64,000 nt of DNA from Phanerochaete sordida (lineage: Eukaryota > Basidiomycota > Agaricomycetes > Polyporales > Phanerochaetaceae). Positions 48,663-59,370 of this stretch are shown piece by piece. The notes below the pieces were generated by a model. It worked only from the letters and a program-made list of their open reading frames with translations. It did not search any database and was not told where the DNA came from. The stretch lies in assembly GCA_019973155.2 (NCBI GenBank), contig BPQB01000032.1, positions 62,001 to 126,000 of the forward strand. Reading direction: 5' to 3'. Every line of letters begins with the position of its first letter. Positions within the stretch are counted from its first letter, which is position 1. The position numbers were made by a program, and so were the translations under genes.

Positions 48663-49261
48663 CTAGTTTCCGAGGGGTACAGGCATCGCGGGTGACGTCG
48701 CGGTGCGTCCGGGCTGTACCGTGAGCAAGGGCAGGTAGGACGCGATGAGTGCCGAGATACAGATCCTGCGCACAAAAGTCAGAAATCTGCGCGGCGGTGC
48801 ACGGGTAGGTCCAGAGTTCCGAGGACGTACAGGAGACCGCTGCTTGGATTGTTAGAACCCTCCTTCGTCCGCAGCGGGTGCTGGTTGAACAGGCTCATCA
48901 TCGTGAGGAACAGGTTCGGCCAGGCGAGGTAGCTGCGGCGTTGTAGGGTCAGCAGGGCGATGCCGGACCCTGAGCACCCAGTGCGACTCACCGATTGCGC
49001 GTGACCATGACCAGACCAGACAGGAACAGCACTGCGTTGTACGTCAATGTCAGACACAGCGCGCACGCAGGGTAACGTAAGCCCGCGCACCTGTGCCGCC
49101 GAGGCCGTCTGCGTCACCACACGTCGCGAGGTCAGCACTCCCGCTGTGTGCGCCGCGAGCGCAGAGGACGCACCGAGCGAGTCCGTCTTCCACTTCTCGG
49201 GGAGGGTCATGCGCGTCTCTGCAGACGCGTCCCGGGGGTCGTCGCCAGTAGCGGTGGACAT
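48663..49261 (-). CDS. Asterix-type ER membrane protein (PAT complex subunit family)
   Basis: Four exons (49261-49123, 49031-48992, 48932-48831, 48765-48663) give about 127 aa. Asterix works in the endoplasmic reticulum as part of the PAT intramembrane chaperone, which shields polar membrane helices of new multi-pass proteins. Family-like features are an N-terminal LPEKW-TDS-ASSALAAHTAG region, a first hydrophobic segment (LLFLSGLVMVTRNR), a second one (YLAWPNLFLTMMSLFNQ) followed by HPLRTKEG, and a third (ICISALIASYLPLL), then a short polar tail. Assignment rests on remembered fungal homologs with the same HPLRTKEG segment and is not confirmed. The exon 1-2 junction is the least certain: intron 49122-49032 is the only one that keeps phase. 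It is convergent with the ALDH7 gene. Confidence 0.78.
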
Positions 49262-49878
49262 CGTGGTCGGGAGCAAGGCGCGGGGCGGCGTCGTGCGCCA
49301 GCGCGGCGCTATGCCGAGAGGGGCAAGGGCTTTGTGGAGGCCACGTGGGCCGTGCCTGGCGCGGTGGCTCGGGTCAGAGCCCCGCCAAAGTGCACGGCGG
49401 AAGCAGCTGGATCGTGGCTGTCGAGGGAGAAGCGGAAACGGAAGAATGAGAAAACCTACAGCTGTGCGATGAGAAGCACGAATTCACGTTTCTCAGCTGT
49501 ACAGAATTCAGTGGATATGAACATGGCGGTGAGGAAATGAAGCACGATGACCGCGAGGCAGAGTGCTTATCGCAGAGCTAATGAAATCGGGTTTGCTCGA
49601 AGCAGTGCCTCTTTCCACTTGCTCGTACAGCCTACTGTCAAAGACCGTGGTTTTCCTGAGGATGCGGTACCGCCCTCGCCGGCCGAACGGAGGTGTTCGG
49701 GGTCATGACATCACCGGGCTTTGCGGGGCACCATCACGTGAGCCTATGCATGATGCGGGGAAAGTTGGCGGTGCAACGAGCTCTTGTCTTTAGACCACCG
49801 ACCCCCTCCGACCGCCCCGTTCACTCCTTCCCACCCACTACCACCTCGTATATATCCTCCCCACACACTCTGCGCAGC
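49262..49878. promoter_or_regulatory. Divergent promoter region, Asterix-like / F-box gene
   Basis: About 620 bp between divergent starts. TATATA at 49849-49855 lies about 30 bp before the F-box gene ATG within a pyrimidine-rich leader, so it may be part of a transcription start region. No other element is called. Confidence 0.35.
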
Positions 49879-52452
49879 ATGGTCCTCTCCGCGATCGTCG
49901 ACGACGAAGCGGCGGCCGAGTCGTCTCCACGGTTCAACCGCCTGCTCAGTTCTGTCCTGGGTTCTCCCTTCATTACCACCTCAGATCTCCCACCCTCTGA
50001 CTTTTCCCTCATACGCCGTATCAATGCTGGCGCAGATCTTGAGACCGTCGACGGCGCGCTCGCTGCGGTGCCACGCGCGGAGACGGTCACTCGACCCGCT
50101 TCCCCGACTCCCAGCTTTGCCACGGACACTTACTCGCTCATCAATTGGACAGCAGACGTAGATTGGGCTTCGGCACAGCCACGGCCGTCATTCTCAGACG
50201 CAGCTCCGGGTTGCTCACTCCTCCCCTCTGGCTCCAGGCGTTCAATGCCGCCGTACGCGTACTCCTACTCCGCAGCGCCGACCCCCTTCAACTCGCTCCG
50301 CATATCACACTCAAACTCGACCAGCTACAAAGGCTCGCGCAACTTCAACCTGCTGCCGCGGCTCTGGGAAGTGCTCCGCGAGTCGTCGCCGGCGAAGAAG
50401 GGGAAGCGCAGGTTCGACGCCGCCACGCAGGACCTCTGGGGCGAGTTCGACGGGAGCGGGTACATCGACTACGCGAAGCTGCCGCCGCTCGATGGCGAGG
50501 AGGGCGAGCTGATCGACGACGAGGCGTGTTTCATAGATGTCAGGGCAGTCACAGGCCTCGGTGAGTGTCTCCACCGCCATACTGTTCGCTTGTGTCCGAT
50601 CGCGAGATAGCGATGCGCCGGGAATGAGGCCCCTGTGTCCGTCCCTGACACTCGGCGAGGAATGTTGCGATAGCAGCAGACACGCTTGTGCGGAAACGCT
50701 GCCATGCTCCGCTCCCGCCCCGTCTTGGCGGGCACACTCGCGTTCGCGACGTCGCTCCTTCCGCTGTCTCTGTCGTGCTCGTATGCGGTTCGTCTCGATG
50801 TGCGGCTTACTGACGTCACCGTAGATATCATCGCCAACATCCCAGACGAACTCGCGCTGCACCTGCTCTCTTTCCTCGATCTCCCGGACGTCGTCGCGTG
50901 TATGCGAGTATCAAGGTTCGTGCTGTGCTGCCGGTCTCGTGCTCGCCACACTCCCACTCACATCACTTTCTAGAACTTGGGGAAGACTGGCCTCGGATAA
51001 CGCAGTGTGGCGGTCGCTATTCGCACGGAAACGCAGCGACGGCTGGCTGCTTGACCTCCGGCGGCTGAAGTATCCCGCGTTGTCCAAGTCGAAGGCAATT
51101 CTCCCCAAGGCAGATCTGGCTACAAGCCGCGCTTTCGAGATCCCTGCACCTCTCCGGCTGGACTGGTACAGTCTCTACAAGAACCGAGCTGAACTAGACC
51201 GCAGATGGTCTGCAAATCCATTCCCTGGCCGGGGCGAAGACAAGGAGAACGCTGTGGCTTGGGCACCGCGGAAGAGGGAGATGGGCGGGCAGGGGATGAA
51301 GCATGCAGACAGGTGAGTCTACCTTCCACACGCAGGCTGTCGCGGGCAGCACTGACGTGCCCACAGTGTGTACTGCCTCGAGTTCGACTCCTCGCGCATC
51401 ATCACCGGCTCGCGTGACCGGACAATCAAGATCTGGAGCGTGAAGACAGGGCGCTGTCTGCTGACGATCACAGGCCATCAGGGGAGCGTGCTCTGCCTGA
51501 GGTTCGAGCGCGACTTCGACCTCGACGACGCGAACGCGGTGCCCGAGGGCCAGGGCTGGCACAGGGGCACGATGGTGAGCGGGTCGAGCGACTGCTCTGT
51601 GATCGTGTGGGACCTGTACTCGTACCCGGTTACGGACGAGGGCGACGAGGAGTTTGTGATCGCTGCGAAGGTGCGCGGGCATCTGCGCGGGCACACGGGC
51701 GGCGTGCTTGACCTGCGCATCGAGAACAAGTGGATCATCAGCTGGTGCGTCGCGCCGCCTTGCACGTGCACTCCGGGGCTGACACGATGCGCAGCGGCAA
51801 GGACGCGTCGGTCCTGGTGTGGGACCGCGCGACGATGACCCTGCACCGCGCGTTCCGCGGGCACGAGGGCCCTGTGAACGCCGTCGGCGTCGAGGGCGAC
51901 AGGCTCGCGAGCGCCAGCGGCGACGGCAAGATGATGCTCTGGGACATGTCCACCGGCGAGCGCATCCGGACGTTCGACGCGCACGACCGCGGGCTCGCAT
52001 GCATCGAGTTCAAGGTGCGTCCCGCCTCCGCGCGCGCGGTGCCACCACTCACCAGCCCACCAGGGCGACCTGATCATCTCGGGCTCGAACGACTGCAAGA
52101 TCAAGGTCTGGAGCGCGGCGACGGGCGAGTGCCTGCGCACGCTGCACGGGCACAGCATGCTCGTGCGCACGCTCTCGTACGACCCCGCGAGCGGGCGCCT
52201 CGTCAGCGGCAGCTACGACCGCAGCATCAAGGTCTGGGACGTCGCGACGGGCAAGGTCGTGCGCGACTTTCCGCGCGTGCACGAGAGCCACATCTTCGAC
52301 ATCAAGTTCAACTGCTGTCGGATCGTCAGGTATGTTGTGTACGCCGTCTATTCAGGTCATCGCCTTACTGACGACGGTGTAGCGTGTCCCATGACCACAG
52401 GATCATCGTGCACGACTTTGACCACGACCTCGATGCTGCGCTTTTCGTCTGA
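49879..52452 (+). CDS. F-box/WD40 protein (SCF substrate adaptor)
   Basis: Exons 49879-50560, 50825-50915, 50974-51312, 51367-51744, 51795-52014, 52064-52329 and 52383-52452 encode about 681 aa. F-box/WD40 proteins link a substrate, held by the propeller, to the Skp1-cullin-F-box ubiquitin ligase. The F-box is visible across exons 2-3: IIANIPDELALHLLSFLDLPDVVACMRVSRTWGRLASD (shown in parts in the family: IPDEL, LLSFL, W). A proline/serine-rich N-terminal region of about 225 residues precedes it. The WD repeats have typical GH...W(D/S) units, such as SSRIITGSRDRTIKIWS, VSGSSDCSVIVWD, ASASGDGKMMLWD, ISGSNDCKIKVWS and VSGSYDRSIKVWD. It resembles Cdc4/Pop1/Fbw7-type adaptors in layout; the substrate is unknown. 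Confidence 0.92.
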
Positions 52453-52877
52453 AGCGCATCCCCTCCTTCCTCGAACATTACCATAGCCTCCCGGCTCCAA
52501 ATCCACGCGGAACCTCCCTAATACCGACGATACCCACCCATATAGTGCCACCTGCAAGCCTCATAACTCATCTTACTGGACATTCAGCACGCCGCAAGCT
52601 CTCGGATCGCATCCTTCATCTCCCATGTACTTTGTATGAGTGTTTCATTAGCATCGGAATATATAATGGCCATGTTATCAACCTCTGCTGTCGCATTATG
52701 TAGCATATTAGGCTTGCCCGCAATTCGCTGCTCGTGGTGTGCGCTCCGAGAGCGCAGCCCGGATGCAGGAGTACGACCGGCGCCAAGATCAAAGCGGGTG
52801 CTTGGCGGGATAGATTAGATCAAGGCAGCGCGAAAAGCCAATCCCCGCATCTCTGCTTGACTCACCCACCAGCGACC

Positions 52878-54869
52878 ATGAAGTACTTTTCGACAAGAGG
52901 CGGCGACGAGCTGCTCTCGTTTGAGGAGGTCGATCCACTTCGCTCCTCGCACCCGCACCCCGCTGAACGCCCGCGCAGACCGTGCTCACCGGCCTCGCGC
53001 CCGACGGCGGCCTCTACATCCCCGAGCGCATCCCGCAGCTCCCGGCGGACTGGCGCACGGCGTGGGCGGGCCTCTCCTTCGCGGAGCTCGCCGTCGAGGT
53101 CCTCGCGCTGTACATCGACCCCGCCGAGCTCCCGCGCGCGGAGCTGCGCGCGCTCGTCGACCGCTCGTACAGCACGTTCCGCGCGCCGGACGTCACGCCG
53201 CTGCGCCCGCTGCACGGGCGCACGTACGTCCTCGAGCTCTTCCACGGCCCGACGTTCGCGTTCAAGGACGTTGCGCTCCAGCTGCTTGGCAACCTGTTTG
53301 AGTTCTTCCTCCAGCGGCGCAATGCGCGCAAGGCCCCCGGCGAGAAGCGCGAGAGGCTTACTGTGGTCGGTGCGACGAGTGGGGACACTGGCAGGTGCGT
53401 TGCACTATTCACCTTTCGAGGACGTGGCTCAGTCTGTGCGCCGTACAGTGCCGCTATCTATGGCCTCAGAAACAAGACCGACATCGAGATCTTCATCCTT
53501 CACCCGAAGGGACGCGTCTCGCCTATCCAGGAGGCGCAAATGACAACGGTCACAGACGCAAACGTGCACAATGTCGCAGTCAAGGGCACGTTCGATGACT
53601 GTCAGGTGCGTAGATTTCCAAGTATCGTGGCGGGGGAAAGCTCGGAAGGCACGGCATTCTCAGTACCGCCGAAGGCATCCTCCGAGACCACGTCGCCCTG
53701 TCCCAGCTGACTATCCATTTACATGAGCCAACATCTGATCACGATTTCAGGATATCGTGAAGGCACTGTTCGGCGACAAGGAGTTCAACGCCAAGCACCG
53801 GCTCGGCGCTGTAAACTCCATCAACTGGGCGCGTATACTCGCGCAGACAGTCTACTACTTCCTCTCCTACTTCCACCTGGGCCGCCAGCTCGCCGCGACA
53901 CTCACGCCAGACGAGCTCACAGAGGTCAAGATCCAGTATGTCGTGCCCACGGGCAACTTCGGCGACATCCTCGCAGGGTACTACGCCAAGCGCATGGGCT
54001 TGCCCATCGACAAGCTTGTCGTCGCGACGAACTCGAACGATATCCTCGCGCGGTTCTGGAAGAGCGGCGCGTACGAGAAGGTCGACTCGTCGACACCCGG
54101 CGCCGGGGGCGCCACTGCGCCAGCAGAGGGCTCGTCCGACGGCAAGCAGAGTGCCGAGGTCGGCGGCGTGAAGGAGACTCTGAGCCCCGCCATGGATATC
54201 CTCGTGTCCAGCAACTTCGAGCGCCTGCTGTGGTACCTGGCGTTCGAGGCCCTTGCGGCGAACGATGCGGCAACAAGACGCGGCGCGTGTGACACAGTCA
54301 ACTCGTGGATGCAGTCGGTCAAGACCGACGGTCGCGTACAGGTGCCTACTAAGGTTCTCGAGCTTGCGCGCAGGGACTTCGTAGCGGAGCGCGTCACGGA
54401 CGAGCAGGTATGTTCGAGCTTCGCGGAAGATTGTACATCGTCGACCTTCGTTCCCTCTAGACGCTCGAGACGATCCGGTCGTACTTCGAGTCTGAGCCCT
54501 CGTACGTTGCGGATCCCCACACCGCCGTCGGCCTCGCAGCGGCACGCATGATCGCCCCACACAAGTACGCGTTTCTCCTACATCCCATTCGCAGCATCTC
54601 ACGAGCATCACAGCCCACCCTCGACCGTCCAAGTCGTGCTCTCGACCGCGCACCCCGCGAAGTTCTCCGACGCCGTCACGCGCGCGCTGCAGGGCTCGGC
54701 CAAGTTCGACTTCGAGCGCGACGTGCTCCCGTCCGAGTTCCGCGGCCTGCTCGAGAAGGAGCGCCGCGTCATCGACGTCGAGGCGCCGCGCATCGAGCTC
54801 GTCAAGGAGGTCATCGAGCGCTTTGCGCGCGACGAGGACGCGCCGGCCGCTGCTGGCGCGAGCGTATAA
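52878..54869 (+). CDS. Threonine synthase
   Basis: Exons 52878-52928, 52979-53394, 53449-53605, 53751-54407, 54461-54564 and 54614-54869 encode about 546 aa. The enzyme is pyridoxal-phosphate dependent and turns O-phosphohomoserine into threonine, the last step of threonine synthesis. The start MKYFSTRGGDE, the LAPDGGLYIP motif, the PLP-lysine motif FHGPTFAFKD (K113), GATSGDTG for the phosphate, and PTGNFGDILAGYYAKRMG are all present, as is SPAMDILVSSNFERLLW. A glycine/serine/alanine-rich stretch of about 30 residues (54079-54180) separates YEKV from ETLSPAMD; yeast Thr4 has a much shorter link there. Length is slightly above the fungal norm (about 515) because of that insert. The exon 1 donor GTCGAT is weak but is the only one in phase. 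Confidence 0.95.
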
Positions 54870-55211
54870 AATGTAGAAATACTCACTCGTGTATCATTAC
54901 AGTAATTGAACGTGTCCTGGGGTTTGGCTGTGCGGAGCTGCGTCGAGAAATCGAGTCGTTCGTGCTTCGCGGATTTGCGGTATCGCTGAGAGCAGCGCAT
55001 GCTGATATAGTGAGCCGTCTCAGCCCAGTGAGCGCTGATTTCCTGTCGCTAATAAGCTATCACCTAGGTCGCAATCCAGGGAAGCCGGTGGCGACGCAGA
55101 TGGGCATGAAACTGCGATCATGCGTAAATCACAAGACGTATTTTCACTGACTGCAGTGGCAGGATCTGCCTCCTACATTTCACCGACCCACAATCAACGC
55201 TCGATGGCCCG
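54870..55211. other. Convergent 3' intergenic region
   Basis: About 340 bp between the threonine synthase stop and the stop of secreted gene C. No exon or repeat is seen. Confidence 0.5.
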
Positions 55212-55790
55212 CTAACCTCTGTCGCAGCAGGCGAGCACATTGAACGAGCCCTCGAGCACACGATTGCAGCTCCCATCGTTCGTAGGCGAGCAATGCCAGT
55301 GCTGCCCCTGCGTGTCTACGGCCCCCGTCGGGCTGCGCATCCTGGTCAGCCCCAGACCTGCTAGGAGGTCGCAGCAACTCACTTTCCGTTGCTGTCGCAT
55401 TCGATGTTCGCGACCTTGGGGTTCCAGCCGCCGCGGCACATCTGGTCCTGGGCCTGGGTACCGCCGTTCTGTGCGATTAGCTTGCAGTCGTTCGCCATGA
55501 GGAAGCCGCTCCAGATCAGGCTCGCGCCCGGCTGGATACCTTAGCGGAGTCAGGCAGGAGAGTAGGTGGAGAAGTGGAGGTGCGCACCACCATAGAACAT
55601 GTCGTACTTCCATATGAAAACAGGTTAGCGAACTTCCAGGACCACCGGAGTAGAGGACGTACATTTGATTTTCCCACAGCTACGTGCTAATGTCAGCGTG
55701 TGGGTGGCTGGCTCGTGACATGGACGTACCCATTTGTCCCGGTGCGCAAACCGCTAAGCATACAGGGAAGCATGCTAGCATCGCGAGCAT
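55212..55790 (-). CDS. Small cysteine-rich secreted protein C (dispersed copy)
   Basis: Exons 55790-55730, 55679-55663, 55606-55588, 55539-55383 and 55332-55212 encode about 124 aa. It is a diverged member of the A/B family located 37 kb away. The signal peptide is MLAMLACFPVCLAV followed by CAPGQM. The 17-nt exon 2 (AVGKSN) is kept exactly in length and phase, and the last exon is again 121 nt, ending LACCDRG. The family's third exon is split here by an extra intron (55587-55540) after YDMFYG, so five exons replace four. The mature part keeps WSGFLMAN-C, C-GGW and VDTQG-HW-CSPTNDGSC. A TATAAAC element lies about 100 bp upstream at 55884-55890. Function unknown. Confidence 0.84.
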
Positions 55791-56831
55791 ACAAGAAGAC
55801 CAAGGGACACGCATTGCAAGTTAGAATCAAGGAGTGGGTAGGTGGAATGAACTTAAGCGACTATGTTCAGGATACTTTGCTTCGTTTATATTCAGGTCAT
55901 GATGCAGCGCCGAGAGTGATGCGGGGTATGTTGCGGCACGACGAGATGATGGCCCCCGAGGATGGTAAACATCATGTTAAAGTGAGACTCGAGGCGAATC
56001 TGATACTCTGCGACGTAGACCATTCACAGTATCGGCCGCTCACCAGTGCCACGCCGAGTAATCGTGACTTTGTGGCCATGGCTCATCCGACTCGGCATCG
56101 TCCAGACGCGCTTCATCCGATGGCAGATCAGCGGCCATGCCAGCACAACAGGCCGCTCGCTGCCTCAGATCCTTTCGTTTGGATAGCATTATTCTGCGCT
56201 GATCCTCCTGTATGGCCATGAGATGCGAGCGCAAGGGCATCAACCGTAAGTTTACGAGTTCTCTACTGTTGCCTTGGCTGATAAGTTGCAGCCCCATATT
56301 GTCCGTGTCATTCGCTGCCATTGCAAGTAGACGTCGCTAGAAGCGTGCCAGTGCGTAGATATTTTGTACTCTTTGCGCAGCGATCCTTGCCCGAGCACCA
56401 ATCCCACAGCAGAGATCCGAGTTTCGTATCCTCAACGGGTCTTCCGTGCAGTCAGGCTCTATTGCCAAGTACCATTTTCTCGCCTGAGGAGGCGCACTCT
56501 CATGCTGTCTATACGTTACACCTTTCTCTCGGTGTCGGCACGGGGGCCCGTAAGTGAACCACTATGATAGCTTGCTTTGGTCATCTCATATCGACGAAGA
56601 AGGTCAATGGGATCGTTTACTCTATTGGCGGCTTCAACCAACCATCAGGCTTAATGTGTTATGACTTGGATCTAAGGTTACATGGTTCCCAGTCAGATCC
56701 ACTGAGGTGCGTCACGTCTTGTTAATCTCAAGACCGATCCTCGCTGATTGACAATCAGCACTCGGTGTAACGACATGTCGTGTTGACATTTTACTCACAG
56801 GTCTATCGATTTTTGCAGTCGTACAGGATGC
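55791..56831. other. Intergenic DNA with unassigned frames
   Basis: About 1 kb. A forward frame (55700-56221) overlaps the first exon and promoter of secreted gene C antisense. A reverse frame (56040-56321, 93 codons) starts with ATG and is rich in charged residues (RQRAACCAGMAADLPSDEARL), so a small gene is possible, but no domain or splice partner is recognised. Confidence 0.3.
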
Positions 56832-57023
56832 TCAGCAGTCGATGTGTACAGGCTCGAGCTGCACGGGAGGTACGCGTAAGATACGAGGTCAAGCAGCATC
56901 ACACAATGCACTCACATCAGTGGACTCTGGGTCCCTTGAACAGAGAGGTGAAGCGACTGGTGACGCGACGGCGGCGGTGGTCGCAAAGACGACGACAAGA
57001 CCGAAAAGCTTGGTGAAGTTCAT
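56832..57023 (-). CDS. Tiny putative secreted peptide (about 44 aa)
   Basis: Exons 57023-56916 and 56858-56832, joined by a GTGAGT...CAG intron, give about 44 residues. The first 20 (MNFTKLFGLVVVFATTAAVA) form a clear signal peptide ending in ASPVAS. What follows is only about 22 residues with two cysteines, ending LEPVHIDC. The C-terminal cysteine is not followed by three residues, so it is not a CaaX mating pheromone. A similar leader occurs on the reverse strand at 63.6-63.75 kb. The exon 2 acceptor is inferred and a longer gene with more exons is possible. Low confidence on extent, moderate on the leader. Confidence 0.45.
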
Positions 57024-57760
57024 GTTGAAAGATGAGAGTGGTGGTGTGGCTGCTTCAAGCTGAGGTGAGCTGGGTCTGTGTCCTTCTGCATCGCGACTCA
57101 TATACTGCCTTTGGCGTCCATCTCTAGGAGCATTTTTGCCAGCATTCTGGGCAATATTACGGTCACTCTCCCGACGCACTGCGCACAGGCCCGCTGTGCC
57201 GATCCCTTATCGCGCGCGCTGCTCAGTTTTACCGTGCGCGATGAATTGTGTACGTATTATGCTGATTGTCTGGATGGCGGTGGGACGTGTGTTCGTACCG
57301 ACATGCGTCCGAGCTTGCCCGTAGCGTGTGCGTGGCGCCTTCGCGTTCCAAACAACGTTGTCGCGTTCGTACGGCCCTCTTCCCATGCATCATACGGGTT
57401 GCCGTAAGATAGCGGGCTTACATCACTCAGAAGCTACGTCGATAGGCCTCTGTGAAATGTGACGTTGATGATTTTCAGAGTACGAGCGGCCAATCATCCG
57501 TAATACGGTGCGACTATACGGCACACTACCGCACCCGGTACACCAATAACATACAGCACCTTACGCCAGATGCGGTAGATCAAAAGTGTACGATTGAGCC
57601 CCATTCATGCTATTTAGGAACATCTTACCAGTTAGGGATTGGTACACGGCTGCTGACCCAGTTGTGAGTGGACATTGGCGCCGCCACTGGCAATATCGGT
57701 CCGGGAACAAGGCAAGCAAATATTCTTCTCAGGCCTTTACAGCACAGGCACGCTGATCAA
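57024..57760. other. Intergenic DNA
   Basis: About 740 bp between the peptide gene and the WD40 pseudogene. No supported exon; short frames only. Confidence 0.4.
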
Positions 57761-57779
57761 TTGCACCCTAGTGTTGTGA

Positions 57780-58610
57780 GCAACTTGAGCCATCAGCAAG
57801 GGAAGCTATGTCGAAAGACTTAGAGAGCGATGTCACCCTGCTCTTCAGATGGCCAGCACGTCGTCCCTGACTGACGATAAGCTCACGTGGGTCTGTAAAC
57901 TCAAGAGCAGCACCATCTCCCATCGCTCGGAGGGGCACGAAGAGTCTGCCAAATATGTGAATACTCATTCGATGGTGCCCAGATCACCACCTGCTCCAGC
58001 TAATCTCTCGACATCTAGGACATCTCGAGCAGCGCTCCCCTCCATACCATCACGTATCTAGAGTCGGCCGGCTACAAGAACATACTCTTCTCTCCGGATA
58101 GCTCCCGGCTCGCTGCACGCTCCAACGTCTCGGACAAAGAGCTGGCCATGGTGGTTTTGACTGCCGTACGGAAGAGCTCATCGCGCTACTGCGCAAGTAG
58201 AGCATCATGTGCATGGCGTTCTCTTCCAAGAGTGATCGCATCGCGACGGGATCCGTGGATGGCGGCGCGTGCGTCTAGGACATCGCGAGCGGCGACGCGC
58301 TCCTTGAACTGAAGGAGCACACGAAGTGGGTTCGTGACCTCGCGTTCTCACCAGAGAGAGGCTAAATCGAGTTAGCATCGTGCGATGCGCGGACGGGCGA
58401 GCGTCGCTTCACTTTTTGTGGGGAAAGACCAAGAGTACATCCGGGTCTGGCATCGGATTATCGGCGCTCGCCTTCTGGAGGGACAACGCACAGATGAGAC
58501 GTATACTGTTCGTGCTGGATGGGTGGCAGATTGTGCCATACGGAGACGACGGTGTTGGGCAACTATGAAGCGTATGTGACGCGCTGCGGTTCTCGTAGAG
58601 GATAGTCAAG
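57780..58610 (+). pseudogene. Decayed WD40-repeat gene
   Basis: Pieces of a WD40 protein can be read in two frames: FDGAQITTCS, NILFSPDSSRLAARS, SIMCMAFSSKSDRIATGS, DIASGDALLELKEHTKWVRDLAFSPERG and CDARTGERRFTF. Each aligns in order with the intact gene at 62177-63244 (for example TGAQIATCS, VMCIAFSPNGDRLAGG, SRTGERRF). The reading frame is broken by stops at 58016, 58198, 58276 and 58363 and by at least one frameshift. Two of the stops (58016 and 58276) replace the tryptophan of the WD motif (TAG for TGG before GACATC). No start codon survives in the right frame. It is a dead duplicate, not a sequencing artefact, because several independent lesions are present. Confidence 0.8.
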
Positions 58611-59022
58611 TCAGTAATGTTGATATATTTTCGTAGAAGTAGGCCCTCCGCAGAAATGCCCACGAGTGTCGTCAGTAGATATTCCACGCTTGATTCAGCG
58701 CTGCAAAGGATAGGCTGCAGGGCGCGGTCAATAATATGACCGAAATTGCAGACCGCTCCTACAAAGTCTCGACGGTTGCACACTGATTTTCTGATTATCA
58801 CCCTACGCGTGTCACAAGCAGTGCCATAAATGTAATTCATAATCCATACGTGGTACCCATGGCTTACTGCGATCTTGCCGGCCGGGCGGAACGCCCTCCT
58901 CGGTGCACGCTCGGCTGTCATGGCTCGTGCGTGGGACAGCATTCAATTCGATAACGCCGAAGACGCCCCCCCTAGCCTGACCTTCTCTCCCTCGTCTACC
59001 GCACATCTTGAGTTACTCCAGA

Positions 59023-59370
59023 ATGTTTGACTGGTTCCGCTCGCCACAGACTATAGACCGAGTCTACGCACGCAGCCTGGGCGCCCTTGGCTGCGGCTAC
59101 CCCGTTTGGCTTCCAGAGCCGCACGATTCTGGCGAGACACACATCGGAGATGTCGGGTTCATGCTCGATGGCCGGCTCATTCGCCTATTCAACATCGACA
59201 CCGCTGTAAAAGAAAAGAAGGTCTTGTTCTGGAAGCCGCCTTTCGCACATATAGAACCTTTGCCAGAAGGATCCTTCATCATCAATCGACGTCCTAATCT
59301 CCTTCCCTCTGGCACATACTGTAGCCATGGGGTGTATCAGACGCGTTTGCAGGCTGCCGCCGATGCGTGC
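59023..59370 (+). CDS. 5' part of an interrupted Agaricomycete-specific gene
   Basis: The ATG at 59023 opens MFDWFRSPQTIDRVYARSLG, then GYPVWLPEPH, GETHIGDVGFMLDG, IRLFNIDTA and SHGVYQTRLQAAADA. I recall basidiomycete proteins with this order (GYPLW-PEP, IGDVGY, F-L-FN), always followed by a region starting CKEAQGA. That second region lies here about 1.5 kb further on (60951-61885) on the same strand. A donor (GCGTGC/GTGCGTG) follows near 59367-59371. Either a very long intron or an insertion separates the halves. The function of the family is unknown. No signal peptide is seen. Confidence 0.6.

Noticed and set aside
56832..57023. Possible mating pheromone precursor
   Set aside because: It is small but has a secretory signal and ends in a bare cysteine; basidiomycete pheromone precursors lack a signal peptide and end in CaaX.
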